64,000 nucleotides of DNA from DATBSL01 sp963729875 (GCA_963729875.1 CAVSPR010000007.1:372001-436000), one strand, 5' to 3'. Shown: positions 41,169-50,521, counted from the stretch's first letter. The notes: generated from the sequence alone by a model not told the origin. Made by a program: numbers and translations.

Positions 41169-43988
41169 ATGGACGGGCGACGCCTGAAGAACACGATCGT
41201 CGTTCTCGCGGGGCTCGCCCTGGCCACCCTCGGCGTGTACAACATCGCCCTCAAGGCCAGCTGGACGCTGATGGACGACGGCGTCTTCTGGAGACAGGCC
41301 CCGCAGGGCCTGGTCGCGTCCCGCCTCGCGCCGGGAGGCCCGGCCGCCCGAGCCGGCATCCGCGAAGGCGACATCCTCCTGGCTGTGGACGGCGAGGAGG
41401 CCCTGAGCCCCGCCCGGCTCGAGAGCGCCCTCTCCGGGCGGCGGACCGGCAGCCGGCTGACGTACTCGCTCCTGCGCGAGGACGAGCGCCGGGCCCTGGA
41501 CGTGGTCGTCCGGCCCCTGCCCCAGGGCAACGCCAGCGCGTTCTACTACCTGTCGCTCGCCGGCTTCTTCAGCCTGGTGGTGGGCACCGTCGTGATGCTC
41601 CGCCGGCCCGCCGACCGGGCGTCGCTCCACTTCTACTCGGTCTGCGTGCTCTTCTTCCTGCTGTTCTCCATCTCGTACACCGGGAAGCTGAGCACGGCCG
41701 ACTGGGTGCTCTTCTGGGCCGACTCGCTCGCCGCGCTGTTCCTGCCCGTCGTCTTCCTCCACTTCTGCCTGACCTTCCCCGAGCGGCGCCTGCGGGTCCG
41801 GTGGGCCTGGCTCATCCCCGCCCTCTACATGCCCGCCCTCGTGGTCGCCGGCGCGGCCGCCATGAGCCAGGGGCTCCTCGCGGCGGGAGAGGAGCCGGGC
41901 GCGCTGTGGGGCATCGTGGAAGCCATCGACCGGGTGAAGCCGCTCTACTTCGCCGGGTTCTTCACCCTCGCCTTCGCGGTGCTTCTCGACTCCTACCGCA
42001 GGACGCGGGGCCTGGTGCCGCGCCGCCAGGTGAAGTGGCTCCTCTGGGGCACCGCCGCGGGCGTCTTCCCCTTCCTCGCCTTCTATGCCCTGCCGTTCGC
42101 CCTCGGCCGCGAGCCCGGCCTCGCGCTGCAGCTCGCGGGCTACGGCCCCCTCGCCCTCATCCCGCTCTCGCTCGCCTACGCGGTGGTCAAGCACCGCCTG
42201 ATGGACGTGGAGCTCATCTTCCGCCGAGCGCTGGGCTACGTGCTCGCGGTGGCGGTGATCGTCGGCCTCGCGCTGCTCACGGTCGGGCTGACCGACGTCT
42301 TCTGGGAGGAGCCCCACACCACGCTCATGGCCCTGCTGAGCGCTCTCGTCGTGGTGGCGCTCTTCACCCCGGTCAAGGCGCGCATCCAGGAGGCGCTCGA
42401 CCGGCTCTTCTACCGGGAGCGCTACAGCTCGCGCAAGGCCCTCGTGCGGCTCTCCGAGGACCTCAACGCGGACCTCGACCTCGAGCGGACGAGCGAGCGG
42501 CTCCTCGAGGGGGTCGGGGCCGCGCTGGGCCTGCGTGAGATGGCCCTCTTCCTGCCCGTCGCCGACGGGGACTTCGCGCCGTTCCGCACCCGCGGGGTGC
42601 CCCGCGGCGAGGGCCGGCCGCGGATCGCCGCCGGGAGCCCGCTCGTCGAGCGGCTGTCCTCGGGCCACGCGCTCGACCTGGACGCCGCCTCCGGCGAGGG
42701 CCACGAGCTCGCGGCCTCGGGCCTCGCCTGGCTGTTCCCCTGCCGGGTGAAGGGCGAGGTGGTCGCGGTCCTCGGGGTGGGACGCAAGGACGGGCTCGAC
42801 CCCCTCAACAGCGAGGAGGTCGACGTCCTGAAGACGCTGGCCGCGCAGGCGGCCACCGCGATCATGAACGGACGCCTCTTCCGCAGCCTCCACGAGAAGG
42901 CGGAAGAGCTGCGGGGCCTCAAGGACTACAACGAGAACATCCTGGAGAGCCTCGACTCCGGCATCGTGGTCCTGGACCTCGAGAACCGGGTCGTGCGCTG
43001 GAACCGCGCGATGGAGGCGCTCGACGGCCGCTCCCGCGGGGACGTGCTCGGCCGCCCCCTCGACGCCGCGTTGCCCGAGACGTTCCTCGAGGCCCTGCGG
43101 AGCGCCCTCGTCCTCGGCGACCACGAGGAGATCGCGCACATCTACAAGCTGCACCTGCCCACGGCGGACGGCCGCAGCCTGATGGTCAACGTGTCGGCCG
43201 CCCCCTTCCAGGCCGGGCCTGGCGAGCGCCACGGGACCATCCTCATCCTGGACGACGTGACCGCCCGGGTGCGCCTCGAGGAGCAGCTGCAGCACGCGGA
43301 GAAGATGGCCTCGGTGGGCCTGCTCGCCGCCGGCGTCGCCCACGAGGTGAACACCCCCCTCGCCGGCATCTCGTCGTACACGCAGCTCCTGAGGGGGCAG
43401 CTCGACGAGGCGGACCCGCGGCAGCAGGTCCTCGAGAAGATCGAGAAGCAGAGCTTCCGCGCCGCCAAGATCATCAACGGCCTGCTCAACTTCTCGCGCT
43501 CGAGCGGCACCGAGTTCGACCGCGTGGACGTCAACAAGGTCCTCGTCGACGTCCTTTCGCTCGTGGAGCACCAGCTCGAGGGCTCGAGGATCCGCGTCCG
43601 CCGCGAGCTGGCCGAGCAGGTCCCGCCGGTCCGGGGCAACGAGAACCGCATCCAGCAGGTCTTCTTCAACCTGATCCTGAACGCCCGCGACGCCATGCCG
43701 AGCGGCGGGTGGCTGACCCTCCACACGTACGCCGATGTCGACACGGTGGTGGTGGAGGTGAAGGACACGGGCCACGGTATCCGCCGCGAGCACATCCGGC
43801 GGATCTACGACCCCTTCTTCACCACGAAGGGGATCGGCAGGGGCACGGGGCTGGGGCTGAGCGTCTCCTACGGCATCGTCCAGGAGCACGGGGGAGCGAT
43901 CTTCGTGGAGAGCTTCCCCGGGCAGGGCACCACCTTCCAGGTGGCGCTGCCCGCCCTCGTACTCTCCGAGGCCGTCCGGCAGGGGTGA
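41169..43988 (+). CDS. PDZ-containing membrane sensor histidine kinase (NtrB-like)
   Basis: 939 residues. An N-terminal helix (about 8-30), a PDZ domain (about 45-115; APGGPAARAGIREGDILLAV) and about seven membrane helices (125-400) come first. Then GAF (about 430-580), PAS (about 590-705) and a HisKA domain with phospho-acceptor H725 in AAGVAHEVNTPL. The HATPase_c domain has NLILNARDAMP (N box), VKDTGHGI (G1) and GRGTGLGLSV (G2). A PDZ placed outside the membrane before a 7-helix sensor is unusual and suggests it reads exported peptides or misfolded protein ends (inference). The partner regulator starts 1 base after its stop. Confidence 0.92.
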   Translation: MDGRRLKNTIVVLAGLALATLGVYNIALKASWTLMDDGVFWRQAPQGLVASRLAPGGPAARAGIREGDILLAVDGEEALSPARLESALSGRRTGSRLTYSLLREDERRALDVVVRPLPQGNASAFYYLSLAGFFSLVVGTVVMLRRPADRASLHFYSVCVLFFLLFSISYTGKLSTADWVLFWADSLAALFLPVVFLHFCLTFPERRLRVRWAWLIPALYMPALVVAGAAAMSQGLLAAGEEPGALWGIVEAIDRVKPLYFAGFFTLAFAVLLDSYRRTRGLVPRRQVKWLLWGTAAGVFPFLAFYALPFALGREPGLALQLAGYGPLALIPLSLAYAVVKHRLMDVELIFRRALGYVLAVAVIVGLALLTVGLTDVFWEEPHTTLMALLSALVVVALFTPVKARIQEALDRLFYRERYSSRKALVRLSEDLNADLDLERTSERLLEGVGAALGLREMALFLPVADGDFAPFRTRGVPRGEGRPRIAAGSPLVERLSSGHALDLDAASGEGHELAASGLAWLFPCRVKGEVVAVLGVGRKDGLDPLNSEEVDVLKTLAAQAATAIMNGRLFRSLHEKAEELRGLKDYNENILESLDSGIVVLDLENRVVRWNRAMEALDGRSRGDVLGRPLDAALPETFLEALRSALVLGDHEEIAHIYKLHLPTADGRSLMVNVSAAPFQAGPGERHGTILILDDVTARVRLEEQLQHAEKMASVGLLAAGVAHEVNTPLAGISSYTQLLRGQLDEADPRQQVLEKIEKQSFRAAKIINGLLNFSRSSGTEFDRVDVNKVLVDVLSLVEHQLEGSRIRVRRELAEQVPPVRGNENRIQQVFFNLILNARDAMPSGGWLTLHTYADVDTVVVEVKDTGHGIRREHIRRIYDPFFTTKGIGRGTGLGLSVSYGIVQEHGGAIFVESFPGQGTTFQVALPALVLSEAVRQG

Positions 43989-43989
43989 G

Positions 43990-45435
43990 ATGAGCCAGGA
44001 ACAGGTCCTCGTCGTCGACGACGAGGAGGTGATGCGGGACGTCCTCGGCCGCGTGCTGGGGCAGGCCGGCTACGACGTCTCTTTCGCGGAGACCGGGGTC
44101 GAGGGAGTGGAGCTCGCCCGCAAGGGCAACTACTCCGCCGCCATCGTCGACGTGATGCTCCCCGAGCTGGGCGGGCTCGAGGTCCTCGAGGAGCTCAAGA
44201 AGCTCGACCCCGAGATGGTGGTCCTCATGATCACCGCCTTCGCCTCGATGGAGATGGCCATCGACGCGATCAAGAAGGGGGCCTTCTACTTCGTCCCCAA
44301 GCCGTTCGACAACCAGCAGCTGCTGCACATCCTGGCGAGCGGGCTGCTCCAGCGACGCCTGCAAGGCGAGAACCGGGAGCTGCGCACGGCGCTGCGCGAC
44401 CAGAGCCGCTTCATGGAGCTCGTGGGGAAGAGCCCCCGGATGCTCCAGGTCTTCCAGCTCATCTCCCAGGTCGCCCCCTCGCGCTCGACGATCCTCGTGG
44501 CGGGCGAGAGCGGCACGGGCAAGGAGCTCGTGGCCAAGGCCGTCCACCAGAACTCCCCGCGGCGGGACCGGCCCTTCGTGGTGGTGAACTCCGGGAGCCT
44601 CCCCCACGAGCTGCTCGAGTCGAACCTCTTCGGCCACGTCAAGGGCGCCTTCACCGGGGCGGTCTACGCGAAGAAGGGCCTCTTCGAGCTGGCGGACAAG
44701 GGCACCCTCTTCTTCGACGAGATCGGGAACATCCCGATGGAGACCCAGGCGAAGCTCCTGCGCGTGATCCAGGAGCGCGAGTTCATGCGCCTGGGCGGGG
44801 TGGAGACGGTCAAGGTCGACGTGCGGGTGGTGGCCGCCACCAACATCGACCTGCGCCGGGCGGTCGAGGAGGGGCGCTTCCGCGAGGACCTCTACTACCG
44901 CCTCAACGTCATCGCCATCCAGCTCCCCGCCCTGCGCCAGCGCAAGGAGGACGTGCCGGCCCTCGTCCAGCACTTCGCGGACAAGTACGCGCGGGAGAAC
45001 GGCAAGGTCGTGGAGGGCGTCACGCCGGAGGCCCTCCAGGTCCTCATGGACTACGACTGGCCCGGCAACGTGCGGGAGCTCGAGAACGTCATCGAGCGCG
45101 GGGTGGTCCTCAGCACCGGCCCACTGATCGGGCGGGAGCTGATCCCGGAGCAGGTCCGGAGCAACCCGGGGCTCTTCCACATCCCGCCCGTCTCCGTGCC
45201 GCCGGAGGGCATCAACCTCCGCGACGTCATCGCTGGCTTCGAGCGGCGGATCATCGAGTCGACCCTCGACGCGACCGGCGGCGTGCAGAAGGACGCCGCG
45301 CGCCTGCTGGGGCTCAAGCCGACGACGCTCAACGAGATGATCAAGCGCCACGCCATCGCGCTGCCGCGCGACCGCGAGCGCCGCTCGGGACAGAACGCGC
45401 GCGACGAGGCTTCTCTCGCCCGGCCGGGCTCCTGA
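43990..45435 (+). CDS. NtrC-family sigma-54-dependent response regulator
   Basis: 481 residues: receiver (phospho-acceptor D54 in AAIVDVMLPE), AAA+ domain with Walker A GESGTGKE, the sigma-54-contacting GAFTGA loop at 219-224 and Walker B FFDEIG, then a Fis-type helix-turn-helix (DAARLLGLKPTTLNEMIKRH). It activates sigma-54 promoters on phosphorylation by the kinase just upstream. Targets in the window were not found. A short basic tail follows the helix-turn-helix. Confidence 0.95.
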   Translation: MSQEQVLVVDDEEVMRDVLGRVLGQAGYDVSFAETGVEGVELARKGNYSAAIVDVMLPELGGLEVLEELKKLDPEMVVLMITAFASMEMAIDAIKKGAFYFVPKPFDNQQLLHILASGLLQRRLQGENRELRTALRDQSRFMELVGKSPRMLQVFQLISQVAPSRSTILVAGESGTGKELVAKAVHQNSPRRDRPFVVVNSGSLPHELLESNLFGHVKGAFTGAVYAKKGLFELADKGTLFFDEIGNIPMETQAKLLRVIQEREFMRLGGVETVKVDVRVVAATNIDLRRAVEEGRFREDLYYRLNVIAIQLPALRQRKEDVPALVQHFADKYARENGKVVEGVTPEALQVLMDYDWPGNVRELENVIERGVVLSTGPLIGRELIPEQVRSNPGLFHIPPVSVPPEGINLRDVIAGFERRIIESTLDATGGVQKDAARLLGLKPTTLNEMIKRHAIALPRDRERRSGQNARDEASLARPGS

Positions 45436-45468
45436 CCCTCGGGAGGGGACGCGAGGTGAGCGGCGTCC

Positions 45469-45497
45469 TTGACATCGGGCGACTGGATTGATAGCCT
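45469..45497 (+). promoter_or_regulatory. Promoter of the DUF4388 gene
   Basis: TTGACA (45469-45474), a 17-base spacer ending in TGA and TAGCCT (45492-45497). The ATG is at 45552. The gene is thus transcribed separately from the two-component pair. Confidence 0.65.
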
Positions 45498-45551
45498 CGC
45501 GCTAATTGGCGGTAAAGACAGGACTTAACTGCCCCGCCAGGACCGCGATCC

Positions 45552-46415
45552 ATGGCATTTCAGGGCTCTCTCGCCGAGCTTCACCTTCCCGACATCATCC
45601 AGCTCGTCAGCGTGAGCGGGAAGACCGGCGTCTTCCGCATGAGCGACGGACGGAACCACGGCGACATCTGGCTGCACGAGGGCCGCATCGTCCACGCCGA
45701 GCACGAGGACCTCTCCGGCGAGGAGGCCGTCTACGCCCTGGCGATCTGGCGCTCCGGCGAGTTCCGCTTCGAGGCGGGCGTCGCGGCGCCCCGCCAGTCG
45801 ATCCAGAAGAGCAACACGAACCTGCTGATGGAGGCGGCCCGCCGGCTCGACGAGTGGCGGGTGCTCTCGAAGAAGATCCCCTCCGTCGACCTCGTGCCCG
45901 AGTTCATGATCCTCGAGAGCCGTGACGGCCAGATCAACCTGAACACCATGGAGTGGCTGCTCCTGTCGAAGATCGACGGGCAGCGCTCCGTGAAGCAGAT
46001 CGCCGGCGCCACCGGCATGGGGGTCTTCGACGCGGCGAAGCTGCTCTACGGGCTCGTCGCCACCAACCTCATCCGGCTGAAGGAGAAGGGCGCCGCCCCG
46101 GTGACCGAGCGCGCGCCGATTCCCGCGCCGTCGGCGCCGCGCCCGGCCGCGGCGGGTGCTCCCCCGCCGCCCCGCCTGCCGGCTCCCGCACCGACGGCCC
46201 TCACCCGCCTCGCGCGCCTGCGCGACGAGTGCGTGGCGCTTCTCGGGCCGGTCGGGGAGACGGTCGTGCAGAAGCACTACCTCCGCGCACGGGCCGAGAT
46301 CGAGCGCGGGGCCGGCCCGGAGGCCATCGAGGATGCGGTGCAGCAGATCGCCCGCGCCGCCGGCATCCTCAAGGGCAGCGCCGTCGCCGACGCCGTGCTC
46401 CGGCTACTCCAGTAA
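45552..46415 (+). CDS. DUF4388 (PATAN) domain protein
   Basis: 287 residues. The N-terminal DUF4388 domain (about 1-95) shows FQGSLAELHLPDIIQLVSVS, TGVFRMSDG, GDIWLHEGRIVHAEHEDLSG and WRSGEFRFEAG. A winged-helix-like middle (about 120-180; WLLLSKIDGQRSVKQIAGAT) is followed by a Pro/Ala-rich linker (190-220) and a C-terminal helical part. DUF4388 proteins accompany gliding motility, type IV pili and two-component systems in delta-proteobacteria and Acidobacteriota. The position right after the kinase-regulator pair supports a signalling link. Confidence 0.88.
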   Translation: MAFQGSLAELHLPDIIQLVSVSGKTGVFRMSDGRNHGDIWLHEGRIVHAEHEDLSGEEAVYALAIWRSGEFRFEAGVAAPRQSIQKSNTNLLMEAARRLDEWRVLSKKIPSVDLVPEFMILESRDGQINLNTMEWLLLSKIDGQRSVKQIAGATGMGVFDAAKLLYGLVATNLIRLKEKGAAPVTERAPIPAPSAPRPAAAGAPPPPRLPAPAPTALTRLARLRDECVALLGPVGETVVQKHYLRARAEIERGAGPEAIEDAVQQIARAAGILKGSAVADAVLRLLQ

Positions 46416-46476
46416 CCCGAGAGCGCCCCAGACCTGGCGGGCGCGCGAGGGACCTCCAGAGCCCCGATGGAGAGCC

Positions 46477-46508
46477 TTTCCCGCAAGGCTCCTCCCGGGA
46501 GCCGGTTC
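46477..46508 (-). repeat. Member of the 34-bp dispersed repeat family
   Basis: The plus-strand wording from TTTCCCGCAAGGCTCC to GAGCCGGTTC parallels the units at 48823-48890. Further GGAAGGCCTCC-type inverted stretches follow to 46532. The 120-bp gap 46416-46535 holds nothing else. Confidence 0.5.
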
Positions 46509-46535
46509 CCTGGAAGGCCTCCTGGGAGAGCCTTC

Positions 46536-48791
46536 TTAGGAGAGCCTCCCCCCCGCCGCGGCCACGACCAGGGCCCGCCAGCGGGCGAGCACCGCGTCCC
46601 ACCGGTACTCCGCCTCCACGTAGCGGCGGCCGCTCGCGCCGAGAGCGGCTCGCAGGGAGCGGTCGCGCACGAGCAGGGCCATGGCCTCGACGTACTCGTC
46701 CCCGTCCGCGTAGAAGAGGCCGGCGTTCGAGCGGCGGCAGTGCTCCTCGAGCACCGCCGAGCGCGCGCTCACCAGGCCGGGGGTGCCGAGAGCGAAGCCC
46801 TCGAGCAGAACGATCGAGAGGCTCTCGTACGGGCTCGGGCACACCACCGCGCACGCGCCCGCCATGGCCGCGGCCTTCTCGTCCTCGGGGAGGAAGCCGA
46901 GGTAGCGCACGCCCTCCCCGTCCGGCAGCGGCATCGCGAGGCGACCGATCAGGACGAGCTCGGCCTCTCCCTCCCTCTCGTGGCGGTACCGCCGGTGGTG
47001 GGCGAGCATCTCCTCGCAGCCCTTCCCCGCGTCGATCCGCCCGGCATAGAGGACGTAGGGGCGCCCGAGGCCATGGCGGGCGCGGAAGCCGGCGACGTCC
47101 GGGGCCCCGGGCACGTCGACACCCATCCCCACGAGGAAGCCCGGGCGGTCGCCCAGCGGGAAGCGACGGCGGACGAGCGACTCCTCGGCCGGGGTGAGGA
47201 AGCCGAACGCCCGCGGCAGGCCGAAGACCTCGCGGTACACGCCGAAGCGCAGCGGGGGCTCGTCGTGCGTGGTCGGCACGAGGGCGGACCGCTCGGGGGC
47301 CGCCTTGAGCCCCCAGTAGGTGGGGGCGTAGAGATAGGTGAAGAAGACGACGGCGGCGAAGCGGTCCTTCTGTGCCGCGAGCGCCTCGACGAGGCGGGGA
47401 GCGTGCGGCCCCTGCCTCCGCAGGAACTCGAGCTCCTCGTCGTGGGACCGCTCGCGGACGTAGAGCGGCTCGGCGAAGGCGTTGAAGGCGGCGAGGTCGC
47501 GCTCCCCGGCGACGGGAAAGCGGAGCACGTCGACCCCGCCCAGGCTCTCCCGCCCCTCCGGCAGCTCGTTGCGCCAGGTCACGTAGTCGCGAGCGCAGGT
47601 GGTGAAGACGGTGATCCGGTGGTCCGCGGCCAGCCGCTCGGCGACCGCCCGCGCCAGCGACTCCGAGCCTCCGGTGATGCCCTCGCCGTAGCGCTGGACG
47701 ACGAAGGCGACCTCCGGCCGGGGGTCGCTCAAGCCGCCCTCCAGGTGGCCGCGCAGGGTGGCGAGGACGGCCTCGGGGGCGAAGGCGGCGAGCCGACGGT
47801 CCTGCCCGGCGATGACCGCGGCCCGCAGCGTCTCGTCGGTGGCGAGCGCGTGGGCGGCCTCCGCCACCTCGGGGAGCCGCTTCTCGGTGAACTGCACCCC
47901 GGCCTCTCCGAGGGTGAACGGTACGGCCGTCGCGGCGTAGGCCAGCACCGGCACGCGCGTCAGCATCGACTCGACGAGGGGCACCCCGAAGCCCTCGTGC
48001 TCGCTCATCGAGACGAAGACCCGGGCCGCCCGGTAGCAGGCGAGGAGCTCGTCGTGGGCGACGTGGCCGGTGAAGACGACCTCCTCGGGGGTGAGGCCCT
48101 CCTCGTACGCGAAGGCCTGCAGCGCGTCGAAGTAGGCCCGCCGGCGCGGGAGCTTCCCGACGAGGACGAGCCGCACGTCCCGGGCGATGAAGCGCTTCCA
48201 GTAGCTCGCGAGTCGGACGAGGTCCTCGGGCCTCTTGTTCGGGGCGAGGCGGCCCACGAAGAGCAGGTTGGTCCGCCCGTCCTCCAGAACCCGCCGCAGG
48301 ACGGGGTTCTCCGCCTCGCGGTAGCGGGCGAAGTCGAGGCAGATGGGCAGGACCCCGGTGCGCGTGATCCCCATGGCCTCGAGCTCCCGCCGGTTGAACT
48401 CGCTGTCCGCGAGACCCAGGTCGCAGTGCCCGGCGAGGCTCAGCAGCTCCTCCCGCCCCACCCGGCAGATGCGGGCCATGTCGTCGTCCCATCCGAGGAA
48501 GAACGCGGGTGGCGTGATGTTGTGGTGGAGCAGGATCCTCCGGCCGCGGTGCTCACGAAAGGCGGGGGTGAGCGGCGAGGGGAGAGCGAAGTGGAGGATC
48601 ACCGCGTCGCCGGGGCCGCCGGGCGTCCACTCCGCGAAGCGCCGCCCGTCTCCCTGAAGGTCGGGGTCGAGCTCGAGCGCGAAGACGTCGGCCTCGTGGC
48701 CCCACGACCGGAACGCGTCCCGCATCAGCCGGGCCGAGTCCCCGATCGCGTCACCGCGATGCAGCGCCGGGACCCATTGATCAATCCTCAC
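46536..48791 (-). CDS. Double-domain GT4 glycosyltransferase
   Basis: 751 residues from GTG at 48791, overlapping the stop of the upstream transferase by 11 bp. Two complete GT-B/GT4 units are fused. Unit 1 (about 1-345) has ILHHNITP, GRLAPNKRPEDLVRLASYW and SEHEGFGVPLVESM. Unit 2 (about 350-745) has VVQRYGEGITGGSESLARAV, LYAGRIDAGKGCEEM and SPYESLSIVLLEGFALG with the nucleotide-sugar Glu residues. It probably adds two successive sugars to a surface glycan or lipid-linked oligosaccharide. A longer frame to 48908 only translates the 34-bp repeats, so the GTG matching the start of its neighbour was preferred. Confidence 0.88.
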   Translation of the reverse strand: MRIDQWVPALHRGDAIGDSARLMRDAFRSWGHEADVFALELDPDLQGDGRRFAEWTPGGPGDAVILHFALPSPLTPAFREHRGRRILLHHNITPPAFFLGWDDDMARICRVGREELLSLAGHCDLGLADSEFNRRELEAMGITRTGVLPICLDFARYREAENPVLRRVLEDGRTNLLFVGRLAPNKRPEDLVRLASYWKRFIARDVRLVLVGKLPRRRAYFDALQAFAYEEGLTPEEVVFTGHVAHDELLACYRAARVFVSMSEHEGFGVPLVESMLTRVPVLAYAATAVPFTLGEAGVQFTEKRLPEVAEAAHALATDETLRAAVIAGQDRRLAAFAPEAVLATLRGHLEGGLSDPRPEVAFVVQRYGEGITGGSESLARAVAERLAADHRITVFTTCARDYVTWRNELPEGRESLGGVDVLRFPVAGERDLAAFNAFAEPLYVRERSHDEELEFLRRQGPHAPRLVEALAAQKDRFAAVVFFTYLYAPTYWGLKAAPERSALVPTTHDEPPLRFGVYREVFGLPRAFGFLTPAEESLVRRRFPLGDRPGFLVGMGVDVPGAPDVAGFRARHGLGRPYVLYAGRIDAGKGCEEMLAHHRRYRHEREGEAELVLIGRLAMPLPDGEGVRYLGFLPEDEKAAAMAGACAVVCPSPYESLSIVLLEGFALGTPGLVSARSAVLEEHCRRSNAGLFYADGDEYVEAMALLVRDRSLRAALGASGRRYVEAEYRWDAVLARWRALVVAAAGGRLS

Positions 48792-49965
48792 GCGGAGATC
48801 CTGTCGAGGGTCCCGGCGCATCTTTCCGTTCCGCAAGGCCTCCGGGAAGGCCGGTCTCCCCGTTTCGCAGAGCCCCCGGGAAAGCCGGTCCCCCACCCCC
48901 CTCCCCAAGCACCGGCTTCAGGCGATCGAGCAGCATCGCCCCGAAGTCCGTGGCCCGGATGGCGGCCACCGCCTGCGCCTGGCCGGCGAGGACGGCCCGC
49001 CGCAGCTCGCTCCCGCGGGTCAGCCGGTCGAGGATCTCGGCCACCCGCTCCGGCCCCTTCTCCCGGAGCAGAACCCCGCCGCCGCGCAGCGTCTCGCGCA
49101 CCGCCCCGGCGTCGTACGCGACGACGGGGAGGCCGAAGTGCATCGCCTCCTGGAGAGGCACGCAGAAGCCCTCGTGCTCGGAGAGGCAGAGGAAGGCGTC
49201 CGCCACCCGGTAGTAAGCGTAGAGCTCGTCGTCGTCCACGTGGCCGGTGAACACGACCTCGTCCACGCGCAGTTCGCGGACGAGCTCCTGGAGCCGGTCG
49301 AGGTAGCGCTCGAAGCCGCGGTGGTCGCCCACCAGCAGCAGGCGGCTGCGCGGCCGCAGCCACTTCTGGAAGACGGCGAAGCTGCGGATGACGTCGTCGA
49401 CCCTCTTGTTCGGGATGATCCGGCCCACGAACAGGACGTTCGTCCGCCCGTCGTCGTGGAGGCGGCGCACCACCGGCGACGGCGGCCGCTCGTACAGCGA
49501 AAGGTCGAGGACGATCGGCAGGACGCCCGTCCTCGCGAAGCCCGCCTCCTCGAGCTCCCGCCGGTTGAACTCGCTGTCGCCGAGGCCGAGCTCCGCGCGC
49601 GGGGCGAAGGCGGCGAGCTCCCGCCGTCCGTGGTGGCAGAGCCCCGCCAGGTGGGGGTGGAAGCCGAGGAAGAAGTGAGCGGGGGTGATGTTGTGGTAGA
49701 CGACGACGAGGCGGTCGGGGGCGTGGTGGATGAGCCGCCCCGCCGCGCTGCCGATCGAGAAGTGGAAGACGCAGACCGTGTCCGGCGCGGAGACCTCGCG
49801 GTACTCCCACAGGGGCCGGGCGAGGTGGGCCACCCGCGGGTGCACCATCTCCGCGAAGATGTCCGACTCGTGGCCGGCCGAGCGCAGCTGCCTCTGGATG
49901 GCGAGCGCCTCGTTCCCGATCGCGTCGCCGTAGCTCAGCGCGGCGAGCAGCTGGTGGACCCTCAC
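48781..49965 (-). CDS. GT4 glycosyltransferase
   Basis: 394 residues. The GTG at 49965 overlaps the upstream stop (GTGA). The opening VRVHQLLAALSYGDAIGNEA parallels VRIDQWVPALHRGDAIGDSA of the next gene, showing common descent. GT4 marks are VYHNITPAHFF, VGRIIPNKRVDDVIRSFAVF, VFTGHVDDDELYAYY and LSEHEGFCVPLQEAMHFGLP. The last 40 residues (GGPAFPGALRNGETGLPGGL onward) are translated from two tandem copies of a 34-bp intergenic-type repeat and are unlikely to belong to the original protein. Confidence 0.88.
   Translation of the reverse strand: MRVHQLLAALSYGDAIGNEALAIQRQLRSAGHESDIFAEMVHPRVAHLARPLWEYREVSAPDTVCVFHFSIGSAAGRLIHHAPDRLVVVYHNITPAHFFLGFHPHLAGLCHHGRRELAAFAPRAELGLGDSEFNRRELEEAGFARTGVLPIVLDLSLYERPPSPVVRRLHDDGRTNVLFVGRIIPNKRVDDVIRSFAVFQKWLRPRSRLLLVGDHRGFERYLDRLQELVRELRVDEVVFTGHVDDDELYAYYRVADAFLCLSEHEGFCVPLQEAMHFGLPVVAYDAGAVRETLRGGGVLLREKGPERVAEILDRLTRGSELRRAVLAGQAQAVAAIRATDFGAMLLDRLKPVLGEGGGGPAFPGALRNGETGLPGGLAERKDAPGPSTGSPRED
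48823..48890 (-). repeat. Two tandem 34-bp repeat units inside the glycosyltransferase tail
   Basis: Units 48823-48856 and 48857-48890 match at 27 of 34 positions (common parts CCGTT, CGCA, CCGGGAA, GCCGGTC). Related sequences lie at 46477, 35714 and, inverted, 25654. Confidence 0.75.
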
Positions 49966-50510
49966 GCGCCCCCGTCCTTCGTCCCCTCCTCGCGGTACGC
50001 GACCATGCCCTCGAGCGCCTTCTCCCTCCGCCCGAGCGCCTCGAGGCGCCCCTGGAGCTGGAGGTTCCGGTTGCGCAGCTCCTGGACCTCGATCTTCAGC
50101 CGGGTGAGCTCGAGGACGAGGTTGTGCAGCAGGTGCACGGAGAAGCGGTTGAGGTCCGACTGGCGGGAGAGCGCGGCGATCATGGGGTTCGGGTTCCAGA
50201 ACAGCTTCTGCACCGGCCGCAGGAGCCGGCGCAGCGCCTCGAGGGCCCGCCCGGCCCCGCCCCGGCTCGAGCGGTAGACCGTCTCGGGGTCGAACGAGAA
50301 ATTCCACTGCGCGTCCCGCGCGCGGAACTCGTCGAGGAGATCGGCCCGCAGGTCGTGCCCCGAGATGACCCCCTCGAGGGCCCGCTCGGCGATGAAACGG
50401 ATCTCCTCGTCGGTGTAGAGGCCGGCCTGCCGGCGCTCCTCGATGCGGTTCTCGACCTCGGCCCGCAGCCGTTCCGCGTCGATGCCGTCGGCCCGGATCT
50501 CGAAGCTCAT
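49962..50510 (-). CDS. Coiled-coil protein in glycosyltransferase operon, function unknown
   Basis: 182 residues from the ATG at 50510. An N-terminal helical region (RLRAEVENRIEERRQAGLYT, RFIAERALEGVISGHDLR) leads to WNFSFDPETVYRSSRGG, a conserved-looking segment PVQKLFWNPNPMIAALSRQS and a C-terminal coiled coil (LTRLKIEVQELRNRNLQLQG). There is no signal peptide. It lies between the UbiA-family gene (11 bp upstream) and the GT4 gene (4-bp overlap), so it is a fixed member of this surface-glycan operon, perhaps a scaffold. I do not recognise the family. Confidence 0.7.
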   Translation of the reverse strand: MSFEIRADGIDAERLRAEVENRIEERRQAGLYTDEEIRFIAERALEGVISGHDLRADLLDEFRARDAQWNFSFDPETVYRSSRGGAGRALEALRRLLRPVQKLFWNPNPMIAALSRQSDLNRFSVHLLHNLVLELTRLKIEVQELRNRNLQLQGRLEALGRREKALEGMVAYREEGTKDGGA

Positions 50511-50521
50511 GACCCCGTGCC

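Noticed and set aside
41070..43889. Minus-strand open frame of 939 codons opposite the histidine kinase
   Set aside because: Shadow of a well-supported gene; low-complexity Glu/Arg/Val composition and no recognisable motif.
46536..48908. Longer start for the double GT4 gene at 48908
   Set aside because: The added 39 residues translate the 34-bp repeats and overlap the upstream gene by 128 bp; the GTG at 48791 aligns with the neighbour's N-terminus.
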